From an uncultured Bacteroidales bacterium (GTDB taxonomy: Bacteria > Bacteroidota > Bacteroidia > Bacteroidales > UBA932): a DNA stretch of 64,000 nucleotides. Below the pieces are notes generated by a model. That model did not search any database, was not told the origin of the DNA, and was given only the letters and a program-made list of their open reading frames with translations. Positions 16,459 through 25,471 of the stretch are shown here, one piece after another. Within the stretch, counting starts at the first letter, position 1, and each line of letters begins with the position of its first letter. Location of the stretch: contig CAKUYQ010000001.1 of NCBI GenBank assembly GCA_934717185.1, positions 137,694 to 201,693 on the forward strand. Direction: 5' to 3'. A program made the translations under genes and the position numbers.

Positions 16459-19101
16459 ATGAACAGGATATTTCTTATAGATGGTCATTCCCAGATATTC
16501 AGAATGTATTATGCGTTTATGCGCAGGCCAATGATTAACTCAAAGGGGGTTGATACGTCTATTCTATATGGCTTTACAAAGATGATTCTTGAGATTATCT
16601 CCAAGGAGCATCCGTCTCATATTGCAGTTGCGTTCGACCCTCCGGCAAAGACATTCAGACATGAGGCATACGAGGAGTATAAGGCTAACAGGAGTGCGGC
16701 ACCTGAACTTGTAAAGGCTGCACTTGAGCCGTTGCAGGAGATTCTAAAGGCGCTTAACATACCTGTGGTGATGATGCCCGGGTTTGAGGCGGATGATGTG
16801 ATAGGTTCAATGGCTACGCAGTGGGATAACAATGATAATGAGATTTTTATGGTTACTCCCGACAAAGACTACGGCCAGCTTATATCTTCCAATGTTATGC
16901 AGTACAAGTTAGGAAAAGGGGAGGAGCCACAGGTGGTGGGGCCAAAGGAGGTATGCGAGCAGTATGGTATTGAGAACCCCAAACAGGTTATAGATATTCT
17001 TACAATTTGCGGAGATGCTTCTGATAATGTGCCAGGAATCAAAGGTATAGGGGAGGTTGGAGCTAAAAAGCTTATTGCACAGTTTGGTAGCGTTGATAAT
17101 ATTGTAGAACATAGGAGCGAGTTGTCTCCCAAGCAAAAAAACGCAGTGGAGCAGTCGTTGGATCATCTTCAGATGAGCAAGTTCCTTGTAACTATAAAGA
17201 CAGATATAGAGCTGCCGGTGTCGTTGGATTCAATTAAATACAGGTATCCGGATTATGACAAACTAAACGAGATAATTGTAGATTATGAGTTTAATTCTCT
17301 CAGAAAGTTTGTGGATATGGGGGGGAAGGATAGTGGCGGTAACAGTGAGAAAAAGGAGACGGCAGCTTTTACAGAACCGGATCTGTTCAGCTCTTTCAGC
17401 TCTGCGGAGAGTTCATGTGGTGCAAAAGAACCTGCTTTGGCGGTGAATGTTGCCGAAGTCTCTTTTGATGAGCTTGCCCCGGCAGCTGTTGCAGATGGGG
17501 AGGTTGCGTTAAGGATTTATGATTCTGCGCTATATCTTGGGACTTCGGGCAAATATGCAAGGGTGCAACAGCTTAAAGATGCGGAATCGCTGCTGGCAGA
17601 TGGCAAGATTGTAAAGACAGGATATAACATTAAGGATTATATAAAGGTATTAAGGGATAACGACATAGAGTTGTGCGGACAATTGTATGACATAGAGCTT
17701 ATGCACTATGTACTGCAACCCGAAAGAGCTCATAAGGAGGAGATACTCTTTAAGACATACCTTAATACAGATATTGAGCCGTTGGCAGAGACCGAAAGGC
17801 AGCATATATCGGTCTCTTTGTTGGTGGAACTGCGCAAACAGCTTACCGCAGAGTTGGAGAAGACAGGGCAGACAAAGCTGTACACAGATATAGAGGCACC
17901 GCTTATTCCGGTATTGGCAGATATGGAGTACACAGGGGTTAAGATAGATACGGAGCATCTGCAAAGATACAGCAAAGAACTCACGGCAGAGTTACTAAAG
18001 ATAGAGGATGATGCTCGCATGATTGCAGATGATATGTTCCTTAACCTTTCATCACCCAAACAGGTTGCCCAACTTTTGTATGAGAAACTAAAGCTTAATC
18101 CAAAAGCAAAGAAAGGGTCAACAGGGCATTACAGTACAGATGAAAAGACTTTAACTGAGTTGGAGGGAAGTCACCCCATAGTTAATATGATTCTTGAGTA
18201 CCGCGGGCTAAAGAAGCTCATATCATCATATACAGATAATATCCCATTGCTTATTTCGCCAAAAGACGGTAAAGTACATACAACATTCAATCAGGCGCTT
18301 ACGGCAACAGGCAGGCTTAGCTCAACAAACCCCAACCTGCAGAATATTCCGGTTAGGACCAGCAGGGGCAAGGAGATAAGGAAAGCATTTGTATCGCAGT
18401 TTGAAGGTGGAAAGATACTCTCTGCAGACTACTCGCAGATAGAGTTGCGGCTTATGGCGCACATGAGCAACGATCCCCACCTTGTAGATGCCTTTAATAA
18501 AGGAAAAGATATTCACACGGCAACGGCGGCAAAGGTATTTGGCGTTCCGGAGGAGGAGGTTACACGTGAGCAGAGGAGCAGGGCCAAGGTTGCAAACTTT
18601 GGAATAATCTACGGTATCTCTTCGTTTGGACTTTCACAGAGGTTGGGTATGAGCAGAACAGCCTCTAAAGAGCTGATAGAGGAATATTTCCGCAACTACC
18701 CAAAGGTGAAGGAATATATGGACAATATGATAGAGAAGGGGCGCAAAGAGGGCTTTGTGGAGACAATTTACGGACGTAAGCGTTTTCTTCCCGACATAAA
18801 CTCCCGTAACGCCACGGTTAGGGGCTACAATGAACGTAATGCCATAAACGCGCCGCTACAGGGGAGTGCGGCAGATATAATAAAGGTGGCAATGATAAAT
18901 GTATACCGCTGCATGAAGCAGATGAACCTTAAAAGCAAGATGATCCTGCAGGTGCACGACGAACTTGTTTTTGATGTTGTCCCAAATGAGATAGAACAGC
19001 TGAAAGAGCTTGTAACCAAGAAGATGGAGAGTGTAATAAAGCTGCGCGTTCCGCTTGTGGCTGAGGCCGGTGTTGGAGATAACTGGTTAGAGGCACATTA
19101 A
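16459..19101 (+). CDS. polA: DNA polymerase I, with a degenerate proofreading domain
   Basis: 880 aa. The N-terminal 5'-3' exonuclease/FEN domain (~1-300) has FDPPAKTFRHE, PGFEADDVIG, TPDKDYGQL and a helix-hairpin-helix (GIKGIGEVGAKKL). Polymerase motif A is SADYSQIELRLMAH, motif B RSRAKVANFGIIYG, motif C QVHDELVFD. Between them the 3'-5' exonuclease region (~320-480) is present, but I see no DxE Exo I motif, the Exo II Asp is displaced (GYNIKDYIK), and no YxxxD Exo III is visible. Proofreading is therefore probably absent, as in Taq-type enzymes. Fills gaps in repair and removes Okazaki primers. Confidence 0.95.
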   Translation: MNRIFLIDGHSQIFRMYYAFMRRPMINSKGVDTSILYGFTKMILEIISKEHPSHIAVAFDPPAKTFRHEAYEEYKANRSAAPELVKAALEPLQEILKALNIPVVMMPGFEADDVIGSMATQWDNNDNEIFMVTPDKDYGQLISSNVMQYKLGKGEEPQVVGPKEVCEQYGIENPKQVIDILTICGDASDNVPGIKGIGEVGAKKLIAQFGSVDNIVEHRSELSPKQKNAVEQSLDHLQMSKFLVTIKTDIELPVSLDSIKYRYPDYDKLNEIIVDYEFNSLRKFVDMGGKDSGGNSEKKETAAFTEPDLFSSFSSAESSCGAKEPALAVNVAEVSFDELAPAAVADGEVALRIYDSALYLGTSGKYARVQQLKDAESLLADGKIVKTGYNIKDYIKVLRDNDIELCGQLYDIELMHYVLQPERAHKEEILFKTYLNTDIEPLAETERQHISVSLLVELRKQLTAELEKTGQTKLYTDIEAPLIPVLADMEYTGVKIDTEHLQRYSKELTAELLKIEDDARMIADDMFLNLSSPKQVAQLLYEKLKLNPKAKKGSTGHYSTDEKTLTELEGSHPIVNMILEYRGLKKLISSYTDNIPLLISPKDGKVHTTFNQALTATGRLSSTNPNLQNIPVRTSRGKEIRKAFVSQFEGGKILSADYSQIELRLMAHMSNDPHLVDAFNKGKDIHTATAAKVFGVPEEEVTREQRSRAKVANFGIIYGISSFGLSQRLGMSRTASKELIEEYFRNYPKVKEYMDNMIEKGRKEGFVETIYGRKRFLPDINSRNATVRGYNERNAINAPLQGSAADIIKVAMINVYRCMKQMNLKSKMILQVHDELVFDVVPNEIEQLKELVTKKMESVIKLRVPLVAEAGVGDNWLEAH

Positions 19102-19103
19102 CA

Positions 19104-19168
19104 GCATATTTACAACGGAACATATTTACAACGGAACAGGTTTGTAACGGAACAGGTTTGTAACAGGT
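19104..19168. repeat. Short imperfect tandem repeat between polA and sigma factor
   Basis: About three units of TTTACAACGGAACAGG / TTTGTAACGGAACAGG, roughly 18 bp each. It lies directly before the sigma-factor start and may hold its leader. Confidence 0.7.
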
Positions 19169-19179
19169 GAGATTTGCCA

Positions 19180-19725
19180 ATGAAAAAATACTGTGCGGAA
19201 ATACAGGATGAGGAGCTTGTAAAGCGTGCCGTAAATGATAGAGATCAGACAGCGTATACCATTCTGCATGAAAGGTATAGAGAGCAGTTGGAGATCTTTG
19301 TACGGGACATGCTTGTCTCATATACAGATGATCCTGCAGATATTGTACAGATAGCACTTTTTAAGGCATTCAGCAGTTTGGATAAGTATGAACCCTCTTA
19401 CAGGTTTTCAACATGGCTGTACAACATTGCCAAAAACACCGCAATAGACGCTCTTAGAAAACAGAAAGTTAATATGGAGCACGGTTTTTACGGTGTATCT
19501 AAATCGCCTGAGGATGAGTATATAAGCATGCAGTCTTTGTCTGAGGTAATGGGCAGGATAAAATCACTCGAACCTAAATACAGGGAGGTTGCAGAGTTAC
19601 GGTTCATTAAGGAGCTGGCATACGATGAGATAGCTACACTTACCGGACTTCCGCTGAATACCGTACGTACAAGGATACGCAGAGCAAGAGAACAGTTGAA
19701 GGATTTGGAAGAAAGACTTTTATAG
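19180..19725 (+). CDS. ECF-type RNA polymerase sigma factor
   Basis: 181 aa from the ATG at 19180; a TTG 6 bp upstream is less likely. Region 2 (~10-85) includes DPADIVQIALFKAF and YRFSTWLYNIAKNTAIDALRK. Region 4 (~125-178) includes YREVAELRFIKELAYDEIA and the HTH …GLPLNTVRTRIRRAREQL. No anti-sigma (FecR-like) gene is adjacent, so it is not a SusCD-type regulator. This matches the housekeeping sigma-24 type seen near polA/rsmG. Confidence 0.9.
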   Translation: MKKYCAEIQDEELVKRAVNDRDQTAYTILHERYREQLEIFVRDMLVSYTDDPADIVQIALFKAFSSLDKYEPSYRFSTWLYNIAKNTAIDALRKQKVNMEHGFYGVSKSPEDEYISMQSLSEVMGRIKSLEPKYREVAELRFIKELAYDEIATLTGLPLNTVRTRIRRAREQLKDLEERLL

Positions 19726-19868
19726 GCGTTGGCGTTAGCGTTGGCGTTGGCAATGTTTAAGAGTAAAGAGAGTAAAGAAAGTAAAGAAAGTAAAGAAAGT
19801 AAAGAAAGTAAAGAAAGTAAAGAAAGCTAAAGAAAGCTAAAGAAAGCCAAAGAAAGCCAAAGCAGATA
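19726..19868. repeat. Hexamer-bounded element copy 2 with 9-bp tandem microsatellite
   Basis: The left arm is GGCGTTGGCGTTAGCGTTGG (RTTRGC units, 19726-19752). Then a 9-bp unit AGTAAAGAA repeats about six times (~19767-19830) and drifts to AGCTAAAGAA and AGCCAAAGAA. The right end (…AAAGCCAAAGC) has the opposite sense to the left arm. It ends 12 bp before rsmG. Copy number of the 9-mer is likely unstable. Confidence 0.85.
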
Positions 19869-19879
19869 AACTAAGACAG

Positions 19880-20512
19880 ATGGAGGAACTGATATATAAA
19901 TATTTTAATGTAACAGCAGAGCAGAGGGAGCAGATAGCAGCCCTGTATGCTCTTTATAAAGAGTGGAACGACAAGATAAACGTAATAAGCAGAAAGGATA
20001 TAGACCTTCTGTACGAGCATCATGTACTTCACTCTCTGGCAATATTAAAGTTTGCAGAGGATGCAGGTATTGAATTAAGCGGCTGCAATTTAATGGATGT
20101 TGGCACCGGTGGCGGTTTTCCCGGCATTCCGTTAGCTATAATGCTTCCGGACAGCAGATTTACCCTTGTAGATTCCGTTGGGAAGAAGATAAAAGTGGTA
20201 GAGGAGATTGTGGCCTCGTTAGGGCTTAAAAACGTTAAGGCTCTGAACATGAGGGCGGAGGCAGTTCCAGGCGAATTTGACTACGTAGTCTCTCGTGCAG
20301 TTACAGACCTGCAGAATTTCCTGCCGTGGGTAAAAGGCAAATATCGTAGAGGAATTATCTATTTAAAAGGTGGAGATCTTGCTTTTGAATTGGATAATGC
20401 TCTTAAAAAGAATAAGATACCTAAATCTAACCTTTTTATAAAGGATATAAACGAGTGGTTTGAGGAGGAATTTTTTGAAGAGAAAAAGGTTATTTTTATA
20501 GCCAAAGACTAA
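19880..20512 (+). CDS. rsmG: 16S rRNA (guanine-N7)-methyltransferase RsmG
   Basis: 210 aa. SAM-binding motif MDVGTGGGFPGIPLAI (~71-86) and the LVDSVGKKIKVVEE helix are diagnostic. N-terminal INVISRKDIDLLYEHHVLHSL also matches RsmG/GidB. It methylates G527 (E. coli numbering) of 16S rRNA. The microsatellite immediately upstream could alter its expression. Confidence 0.96.
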   Translation: MEELIYKYFNVTAEQREQIAALYALYKEWNDKINVISRKDIDLLYEHHVLHSLAILKFAEDAGIELSGCNLMDVGTGGGFPGIPLAIMLPDSRFTLVDSVGKKIKVVEEIVASLGLKNVKALNMRAEAVPGEFDYVVSRAVTDLQNFLPWVKGKYRRGIIYLKGGDLAFELDNALKKNKIPKSNLFIKDINEWFEEEFFEEKKVIFIAKD

Positions 20513-20527
20513 TCAATAACAGATTTG

Positions 20528-20564
20528 AGAAGCTGTTTTGATCTTTTGGGCAGCTTCTTAAGAA
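20528..20564 (+). terminator. Terminator after rsmG
   Basis: AGAAGCTG (20528-20535) pairs with CAGCTTCT (20551-20558), then TAAGAAGTTTTATTT. It overlaps the -33 region of the rpmH promoter. Confidence 0.6.
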
Positions 20565-20570
20565 GTTTTA

Positions 20571-20602
20571 TTTGCATTTTTGGATTAAAACATTTACTTT
20601 TG
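20571..20602 (+). promoter_or_regulatory. rpmH promoter (TTTG-N20-TACTTTTG)
   Basis: The -33 box TTTG (20571-20574) and -7 box TACTTTTG (20595-20602) have the spacing expected for the Bacteroidota primary sigma factor. The start codon is 37 bp downstream. Confidence 0.75.
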
Positions 20603-20638
20603 CACTCCATTTGGAGAAAATATATAAATTGTCATAAT

Positions 20639-20791
20639 ATGAAACGCACATTTCAACCATCACAGCGCAAACGCAGAAACAAACATGGCTTCCGCGAGCG
20701 TATGTCTACACCTAACGGACGTCGTGTATTAGCTGCACGCAGAAGAAGAGGCAGAAAGAAACTTACTGTATCATCAGAGGATAGATGGTAA
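20639..20791 (+). CDS. rpmH: 50S ribosomal protein L34
   Basis: 50 aa, highly basic. It starts MKRTFQPSQRKRRNKHGFR, the bL34 signature, and ends KKLTVSSEDRW. The longer open frame from 20525 covers the terminator and promoter and is not used. The usual partner rnpA does not follow. Confidence 0.97.
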   Translation: MKRTFQPSQRKRRNKHGFRERMSTPNGRRVLAARRRRGRKKLTVSSEDRW

Positions 20792-20823
20792 TCCATTACG
20801 GTACGGTATTTTGTAGTTTTTTC

Positions 20824-20862
20824 AAAAAAAAGGGTTTGCCCATATGGGCAGGCCTTTTTTGT
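20824..20862 (+). terminator. Intrinsic terminator after rpmH
   Basis: The stem GGGTTTGCCCAT/ATGGGCAGGCC (one mismatch, tight loop) is flanked by A-run and T-run, so it may act in both directions. Confidence 0.85.
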
Positions 20863-20898
20863 AAATATTGATTAGTACCTGTTTTGTCTCTATAAAAG

Positions 20899-22077
20899 AT
20901 GAATCTGTTTTACCAAATTTGCTCCTACACCTGTTTTGCACTTATATTGAGCGGAATTTTCTGCGCAGTGGTAAGGTGGTTTCACATGTGCCGCCCGTAT
21001 AATGAGCACGAAAAATATTTCTACCCTGCAAGACGATGGGCAACACTTTTTTTTGCTGCGGTCGTACTACAAATACCATACGTTATATATCCGTGCGACA
21101 CAGATGTTTGGCTGTACATAAGGGTATTTGGCATTGTATATTATCCATTCTGCTTCTCGGTGCTTTTTGAGAGGTATTTCAAAAACAGAGGTTTTGGAAA
21201 AGATGTTGGCAGTTTTCTGCTCGTTGCCGTCCCCTCTCTGTTTATCTTGGGGGTATTGGTGCTAATCATCCTTCACGGGAAAGAGCAGTTGGAGAATGTG
21301 AGGACAATTATCCTTATCTCCGCCGGAGTGTTGAGCATTCTGCTCACAATCTATTTTGTGGTGGTCGTAAAATGGTTAAGGAGACGTATAGACGAATTTC
21401 ACAACCAGAACTTTTCAAACGAAGATGATTTTCCTTACAAATTTGCCAAAAAGGTTCTGTATGTGCCGTTGATATGGATAGTGCTTGCTTGGGTGATATT
21501 TGTTACCGGCAGCCGTGGGTTCAAGATCTTTTATGACATACTGCTTACCGTATGGATGGTATCATTCCTTTGCATGATTCTACACCCACAACGTTCTTGG
21601 CGCAACAGCGAGGTGGACAGACTTATGACAGAGATAGAGAGGGAGGAGAGTACTGTAATGGAGGAGATTGAGGAGACTGCTGTGCAGGAGTATACGGCCG
21701 ATGGTAGTCTTGAGGAGGAGCAGAGTGGGATTGTTTTTACTCCCGACGAAATCTCCTTGAGAAACGAAATATTGTCAATTGTAAAGAGGAGATATAAGGA
21801 GCCGAATCTTAAACGCACGGATATAATAGATGATATCCAATATGGCAGAAGGAGACAGGCAGGTGCTGTAGTATCCAAGATGGGATTTTACAGAATGGTC
21901 AACGCCTTTAGGCTTGAGCATGCAAGGCTCTATAAACTGAAAAGGCCCTCTGCAACGCAAGATGAGATTGCGGAGGCTTCGGGGTTTAAAGACAGATGGG
22001 CACTCAACAATGCCCGTAAAAAGGTAGACAATATAGACTACGGGGTCGTAAAAGATTTCCTCCCCACCTCTGTATAA
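20899..22077 (+). CDS. Membrane protein with C-terminal AraC-like helix-turn-helix
   Basis: 392 aa. About six transmembrane helices lie between residues 5 and 230. An acidic linker follows (~235-280). The C-terminal ~110 residues resemble an AraC-type DNA-binding region (…YRMVNAFRLEHARLYKL… and …ATQDEIAEASGFKDRWALNNARKK). Membrane-anchored HTH regulators of this kind occur in Bacteroidales, and their signals are mostly unknown. It lies just upstream of the fimbrillin operon, separated by 287 bp with a hairpin, so it could regulate it. That is inference from position. Confidence 0.7.
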   Translation: MNLFYQICSYTCFALILSGIFCAVVRWFHMCRPYNEHEKYFYPARRWATLFFAAVVLQIPYVIYPCDTDVWLYIRVFGIVYYPFCFSVLFERYFKNRGFGKDVGSFLLVAVPSLFILGVLVLIILHGKEQLENVRTIILISAGVLSILLTIYFVVVVKWLRRRIDEFHNQNFSNEDDFPYKFAKKVLYVPLIWIVLAWVIFVTGSRGFKIFYDILLTVWMVSFLCMILHPQRSWRNSEVDRLMTEIEREESTVMEEIEETAVQEYTADGSLEEEQSGIVFTPDEISLRNEILSIVKRRYKEPNLKRTDIIDDIQYGRRRQAGAVVSKMGFYRMVNAFRLEHARLYKLKRPSATQDEIAEASGFKDRWALNNARKKVDNIDYGVVKDFLPTSV

Positions 22078-22238
22078 TCTGTGGTGGCGCTATCTGCAAG
22101 CCATTCCAATAAAGATGCAATAAACACTTCACTGTTGATATGGTCTGTAAACGAGTTTGCATTTTGTGTTCAGCCTCTTTAGTGTGAATTTGGCTTAAAT
22201 TAAGCCTTTAAGCTTATGTATGGCATGTTTTGTCTCTT

Positions 22239-22274
22239 TTTGAGCGACATTTCCTTGCGGTAAAGTCGCTCAAA
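22239..22274 (+). terminator. Hairpin downstream of the membrane HTH gene
   Basis: A perfect 10-bp stem TTTGAGCGAC (22239-22248) / GTCGCTCAAA (22265-22274) with a 16-nt loop and no T-run. It may be a terminator or an operator for the fimbrillin operon. The rest of 22078-22364 shows only AT-rich spacer. Confidence 0.45.
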
Positions 22275-22333
22275 CGCATATTGTAATTCACAAATTGCTA
22301 TTCATATTCACCTTATAAAGATTGACGATTCAC

Positions 22334-22341
22334 TAATTTTG
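22334..22341 (+). promoter_or_regulatory. Predicted -7 box (TAATTTTG) of the fimbrillin operon
   Basis: Exact TAnnTTTG match, 23 bp before the first fimbrillin ATG. Confidence 0.6.
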
Positions 22342-22364
22342 CGGCCGTAATCAATAGCATAATA

Positions 22365-23267
22365 ATGAAGAGATATTTTATTTGTACAGCCGTAATAATG
22401 GCAGTCCTTGTATTGCAAGGATGTAAGAAAAACAGACATAAAGATCTGTTTTACGGTATTAAGATCAGCGCTTCAATAGGCAACCTCTCTAAGGTTGCGA
22501 CAAACAATGACGGATCACAATATTTTGAGAACAACGATGAGATAAGCGTGTATGCGTGGGTTGGTGACAAGACTGTTGCTCCTGCTACCGGTGAGCGTGT
22601 CGTTAACAACTCCGTTAACAAACTTAATAATGGGGAATGGACGGCGTCTCCGCAGATGCTATGGAGTACCACAACAGATCCTCATAATTTTATAGGTATA
22701 TACCCAAAGACAGATACACCTGTAGACAATTTGTCGGCAGACATATATAGAACTAATGAGAATGAGCCTGTATTGAACGACCTTCTTGTTGCAACAAACT
22801 ACGACGGCCTTACAGGGGATATGAAGAGTAAAGTTCCTCTTATGTTCGACCATGTTATGGCAAAGGTCATAGTTAATTTGGAGTTCAGAAACCAGTGGGG
22901 TGGTGGTGCGCCAACCGTTGCAAGCGTAAAACTTTTGAATGTGGCAAAGGAGGCAACAGTAAATTATCTTACCAAGACTGTTACCGTAGATGCAAATGCA
23001 GACAGAGGCGAACTCTATCTTCTTGAAGATAATGCCAACAGATCTTACTCATATATATTAATACCACAGACATCTGTAAACACCGTAATCATTAACATAG
23101 CCGGAACGGACTATACATATACAAGTAACAGAGACTTTGCCTTTGAAAGCGGCAAGTACACCACTATAAACCTTATTGTAGGCAGAGATCAGATAGATGT
23201 GGCCTCTATAACCATCAACGATTGGGAAGAGGGCAGTGAGTATAACGGAGGAGAAGCTTTAGATTAA
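22365..23267 (+). CDS. Fimbrillin-family lipoprotein 1
   Basis: 300 aa. A lipoprotein signal peptide (MKRYFICTAVIMAVLVLQGC, lipid Cys20) precedes two beta-rich domains. Family traits: FENNDEISVYAWVGD, the PQMLWS…HNFIGIYPK segment, DHVMAKVIVNLEF, and a C-terminal strand INDWEEGSEYNGGEA. These match FimA/Mfa-type fimbrillins, which polymerise by donor-strand exchange at the outer membrane after surface proteolysis. First gene of a three-gene operon; the next starts 34 bp later. Whether it is shaft, anchor or tip is not evident. Confidence 0.85.
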   Translation: MKRYFICTAVIMAVLVLQGCKKNRHKDLFYGIKISASIGNLSKVATNNDGSQYFENNDEISVYAWVGDKTVAPATGERVVNNSVNKLNNGEWTASPQMLWSTTTDPHNFIGIYPKTDTPVDNLSADIYRTNENEPVLNDLLVATNYDGLTGDMKSKVPLMFDHVMAKVIVNLEFRNQWGGGAPTVASVKLLNVAKEATVNYLTKTVTVDANADRGELYLLEDNANRSYSYILIPQTSVNTVIINIAGTDYTYTSNRDFAFESGKYTTINLIVGRDQIDVASITINDWEEGSEYNGGEALD

Positions 23268-23301
23268 TGATTTGTTTGAATTTAATTAATATCCAATAAA
23301 T

Positions 23302-25422
23302 ATGAAGAGATATAGCAATATTTTACTTTTTGGATTGGTGTCGCTTTTTTTGTGGAGCTGTACCAAAGAAAACGCTGTAGATCCCAACAACGGCTCAAAT
23401 AAGGAGATGAGAGTTGTGGCGTCTGTATTGAAGACACGTGCAGGCATGGAGGATGTTACAGATATAAAAGCCTTTATGTTAGACGTTAAGAGTGGAGGAA
23501 ACTCAAAATACGATTATTATGTGGCTGTAAAACCAGACGGAATTGGTTGGAAAAGCTACAGTGTTGCAGCAGATGGAACTATAGGTGCTGCAAAGCAGAT
23601 GCTTTGGGCAGATGCAACTTCCCCTGTTGTTGCCACTGCACTATATTTGTCAAATAACGCAGAAACTGTTTTGTCTGCCGACAAATATATCAATGCAGAG
23701 ATAAATGTTGTAAAGGATCAGACAACAGAAGATGCCGTAAAGCAGTGCGATTACCTATACATGCCCGCTACAACGATTTACCCTACCACAGATAATGGTG
23801 CTGTAAACGTTGCATTCAGACATCTTATGGCAAAACTGAATATTATGCTGTATATGGGAACCGAGTTTAATGTAAATCCCGGTACAGATGTAAATCCTGT
23901 TACAGAGATTAAAATAAAAGGTGTCGCTACAAAAGGAATATTTGACGCACTTAGCAACAGTTGGTCAGATGCTGCAGACAACACTGCAACAGAGGTTATG
24001 CCTTACTGTGCCCAATACTCTGCAGGTAGCGGCCTTATAAAGAGAGCCACTGCAAGGTATGAGGCTATCCTTATTCCTGAGATCATTGACCCCGGTAAAT
24101 TTGGTCTGTCTATTACAGTCAACGGTAAAACCTATAACTGGACATCCGAGCAGGCAATATGGATTGAGGGTAACTACAGCTATAGCATCCCTGTGACTGT
24201 TGGAAAGAACTTTGTATCTGTAGGAAGTGTTCAGGTGGCAGAGTGGAATGCCGGCGCGGAACTTAATGATGGAGAGACAGATGTAGAGGATATAGATGTT
24301 TGGGACGGAGTTACTGTTGCTACCGGCCTTACAGTGGGAACAGGCACGAAAGATGATCCGTATATTGTTACATCAGGAGCGGAGCTGGCTTATATTGCTC
24401 AAGTTGTAAATTCGCGTGTTTCACCCGGTCTTGACAGGAAATACTTTACACTTACAAAAGATATAGATCTTGGAGATCATGAGTGGACACCTATAGGGTT
24501 TTCTGAGGGGGCTCATGGCAAGTCTTTTACCGGTGTTTTTGATGGTAATAACCATACAATATATAACTTGAAAGTAGTAAGCACAGTAGAGGAAAAGGCA
24601 TCCGGTTTTTTTGGCTCTATAGGACCTGCACCGGATGGGGAATATACTGTTAAGAACTTGACAATAAAGAATGCACATATAGAATCTGAAAGTAATGCCG
24701 GAATATTGGCAGGTGTAATGAATTCTGTATATCCAAGCGAACCTTATATAGCAAACTGCCATGTAAGCGGTACTGTAAAGGTACCTTCAAGCAGTACAAA
24801 CGGTGGTGCAGGCGGGCTTATAGGTAGAGTGACATACGGACATATTGAAGGGTGTACCGCAGATGCTGTTGTAACAGGTCATTTCTGCAGCGGAGGCCTT
24901 GTTGGCACCGCTTTCAAATCTACTTTAGAAAATTGTTCTGCAAAGGGTAGTGTATCCGGTTCGTGGGAAGTTGGAGGATTTTGCGGAAGTTTGGTATATA
25001 GCTCAACAGCAAAATATTGTACAACATCTGTTAATGTTGAGGCAATCGACTGGAATGTTGGCGGTTTTACCGGTTGGTTAGGGGTATATAACGATGGCAG
25101 TATTAGCGACATGTCATATATGGTAGGCTGTTCTGCAAGCGGAAGAGTGTTTCAAAAAGGTAACGGCTATTGGCAGAGACATCTTGGCGGTTTGGTTGGA
25201 ATTATCCGTTATGGTCAGATATCGGACAGCCATTTTGATGGTGAATTGGATAGTTCACAAACAAGCGGAAATGAGTATGTAGGAGCTTTTGTAGGTTACG
25301 ACAAAGAAGGCGGTAAGACTGTATCGTGCTGGTATAAAAAATCGGGCGTACAGGATGGTATTAAGAGTGTGGGCGTAATAGATGACGAAAGCTCATCATC
25401 ACATGACATTACAGCTAAGTAA
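23302..25422 (+). CDS. Fimbrillin-like lipoprotein with C-terminal GLUG repeats (putative tip adhesin)
   Basis: 706 aa. The lipoprotein signal has Cys20 (LFLWSC). Residues ~30-335 form a fimbrillin-like region, with a KTRAG site near residue 48 resembling Arg-gingipain-type fimbrillin maturation sites, and AEWNAGAELNDGE closing the domain. From ~350 on are GLUG-type beta-helix repeats: FTGVFDGNNHTIYNL, then GGLIGRVTYGHIEGC, GGLVGTAFKSTLENC, GGFCGSL, GGFTGWL, GGLVGII. GLUG repeats form surface beta-solenoids. The fimbrillin-plus-solenoid layout suggests a pilus-tip or accessory adhesin (inference). Confidence 0.82.
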   Translation: MKRYSNILLFGLVSLFLWSCTKENAVDPNNGSNKEMRVVASVLKTRAGMEDVTDIKAFMLDVKSGGNSKYDYYVAVKPDGIGWKSYSVAADGTIGAAKQMLWADATSPVVATALYLSNNAETVLSADKYINAEINVVKDQTTEDAVKQCDYLYMPATTIYPTTDNGAVNVAFRHLMAKLNIMLYMGTEFNVNPGTDVNPVTEIKIKGVATKGIFDALSNSWSDAADNTATEVMPYCAQYSAGSGLIKRATARYEAILIPEIIDPGKFGLSITVNGKTYNWTSEQAIWIEGNYSYSIPVTVGKNFVSVGSVQVAEWNAGAELNDGETDVEDIDVWDGVTVATGLTVGTGTKDDPYIVTSGAELAYIAQVVNSRVSPGLDRKYFTLTKDIDLGDHEWTPIGFSEGAHGKSFTGVFDGNNHTIYNLKVVSTVEEKASGFFGSIGPAPDGEYTVKNLTIKNAHIESESNAGILAGVMNSVYPSEPYIANCHVSGTVKVPSSSTNGGAGGLIGRVTYGHIEGCTADAVVTGHFCSGGLVGTAFKSTLENCSAKGSVSGSWEVGGFCGSLVYSSTAKYCTTSVNVEAIDWNVGGFTGWLGVYNDGSISDMSYMVGCSASGRVFQKGNGYWQRHLGGLVGIIRYGQISDSHFDGELDSSQTSGNEYVGAFVGYDKEGGKTVSCWYKKSGVQDGIKSVGVIDDESSSSHDITAK

Positions 25423-25471
25423 CATGAAAAAAATAACATCATTTACTACAATTAATAAAATATAGAGATAT

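Noticed and set aside
19767..19830. Tandem repeats considered as a CRISPR array
   Set aside because: Units are only 9 bp with no spacers between them and no cas genes nearby; this is a microsatellite.
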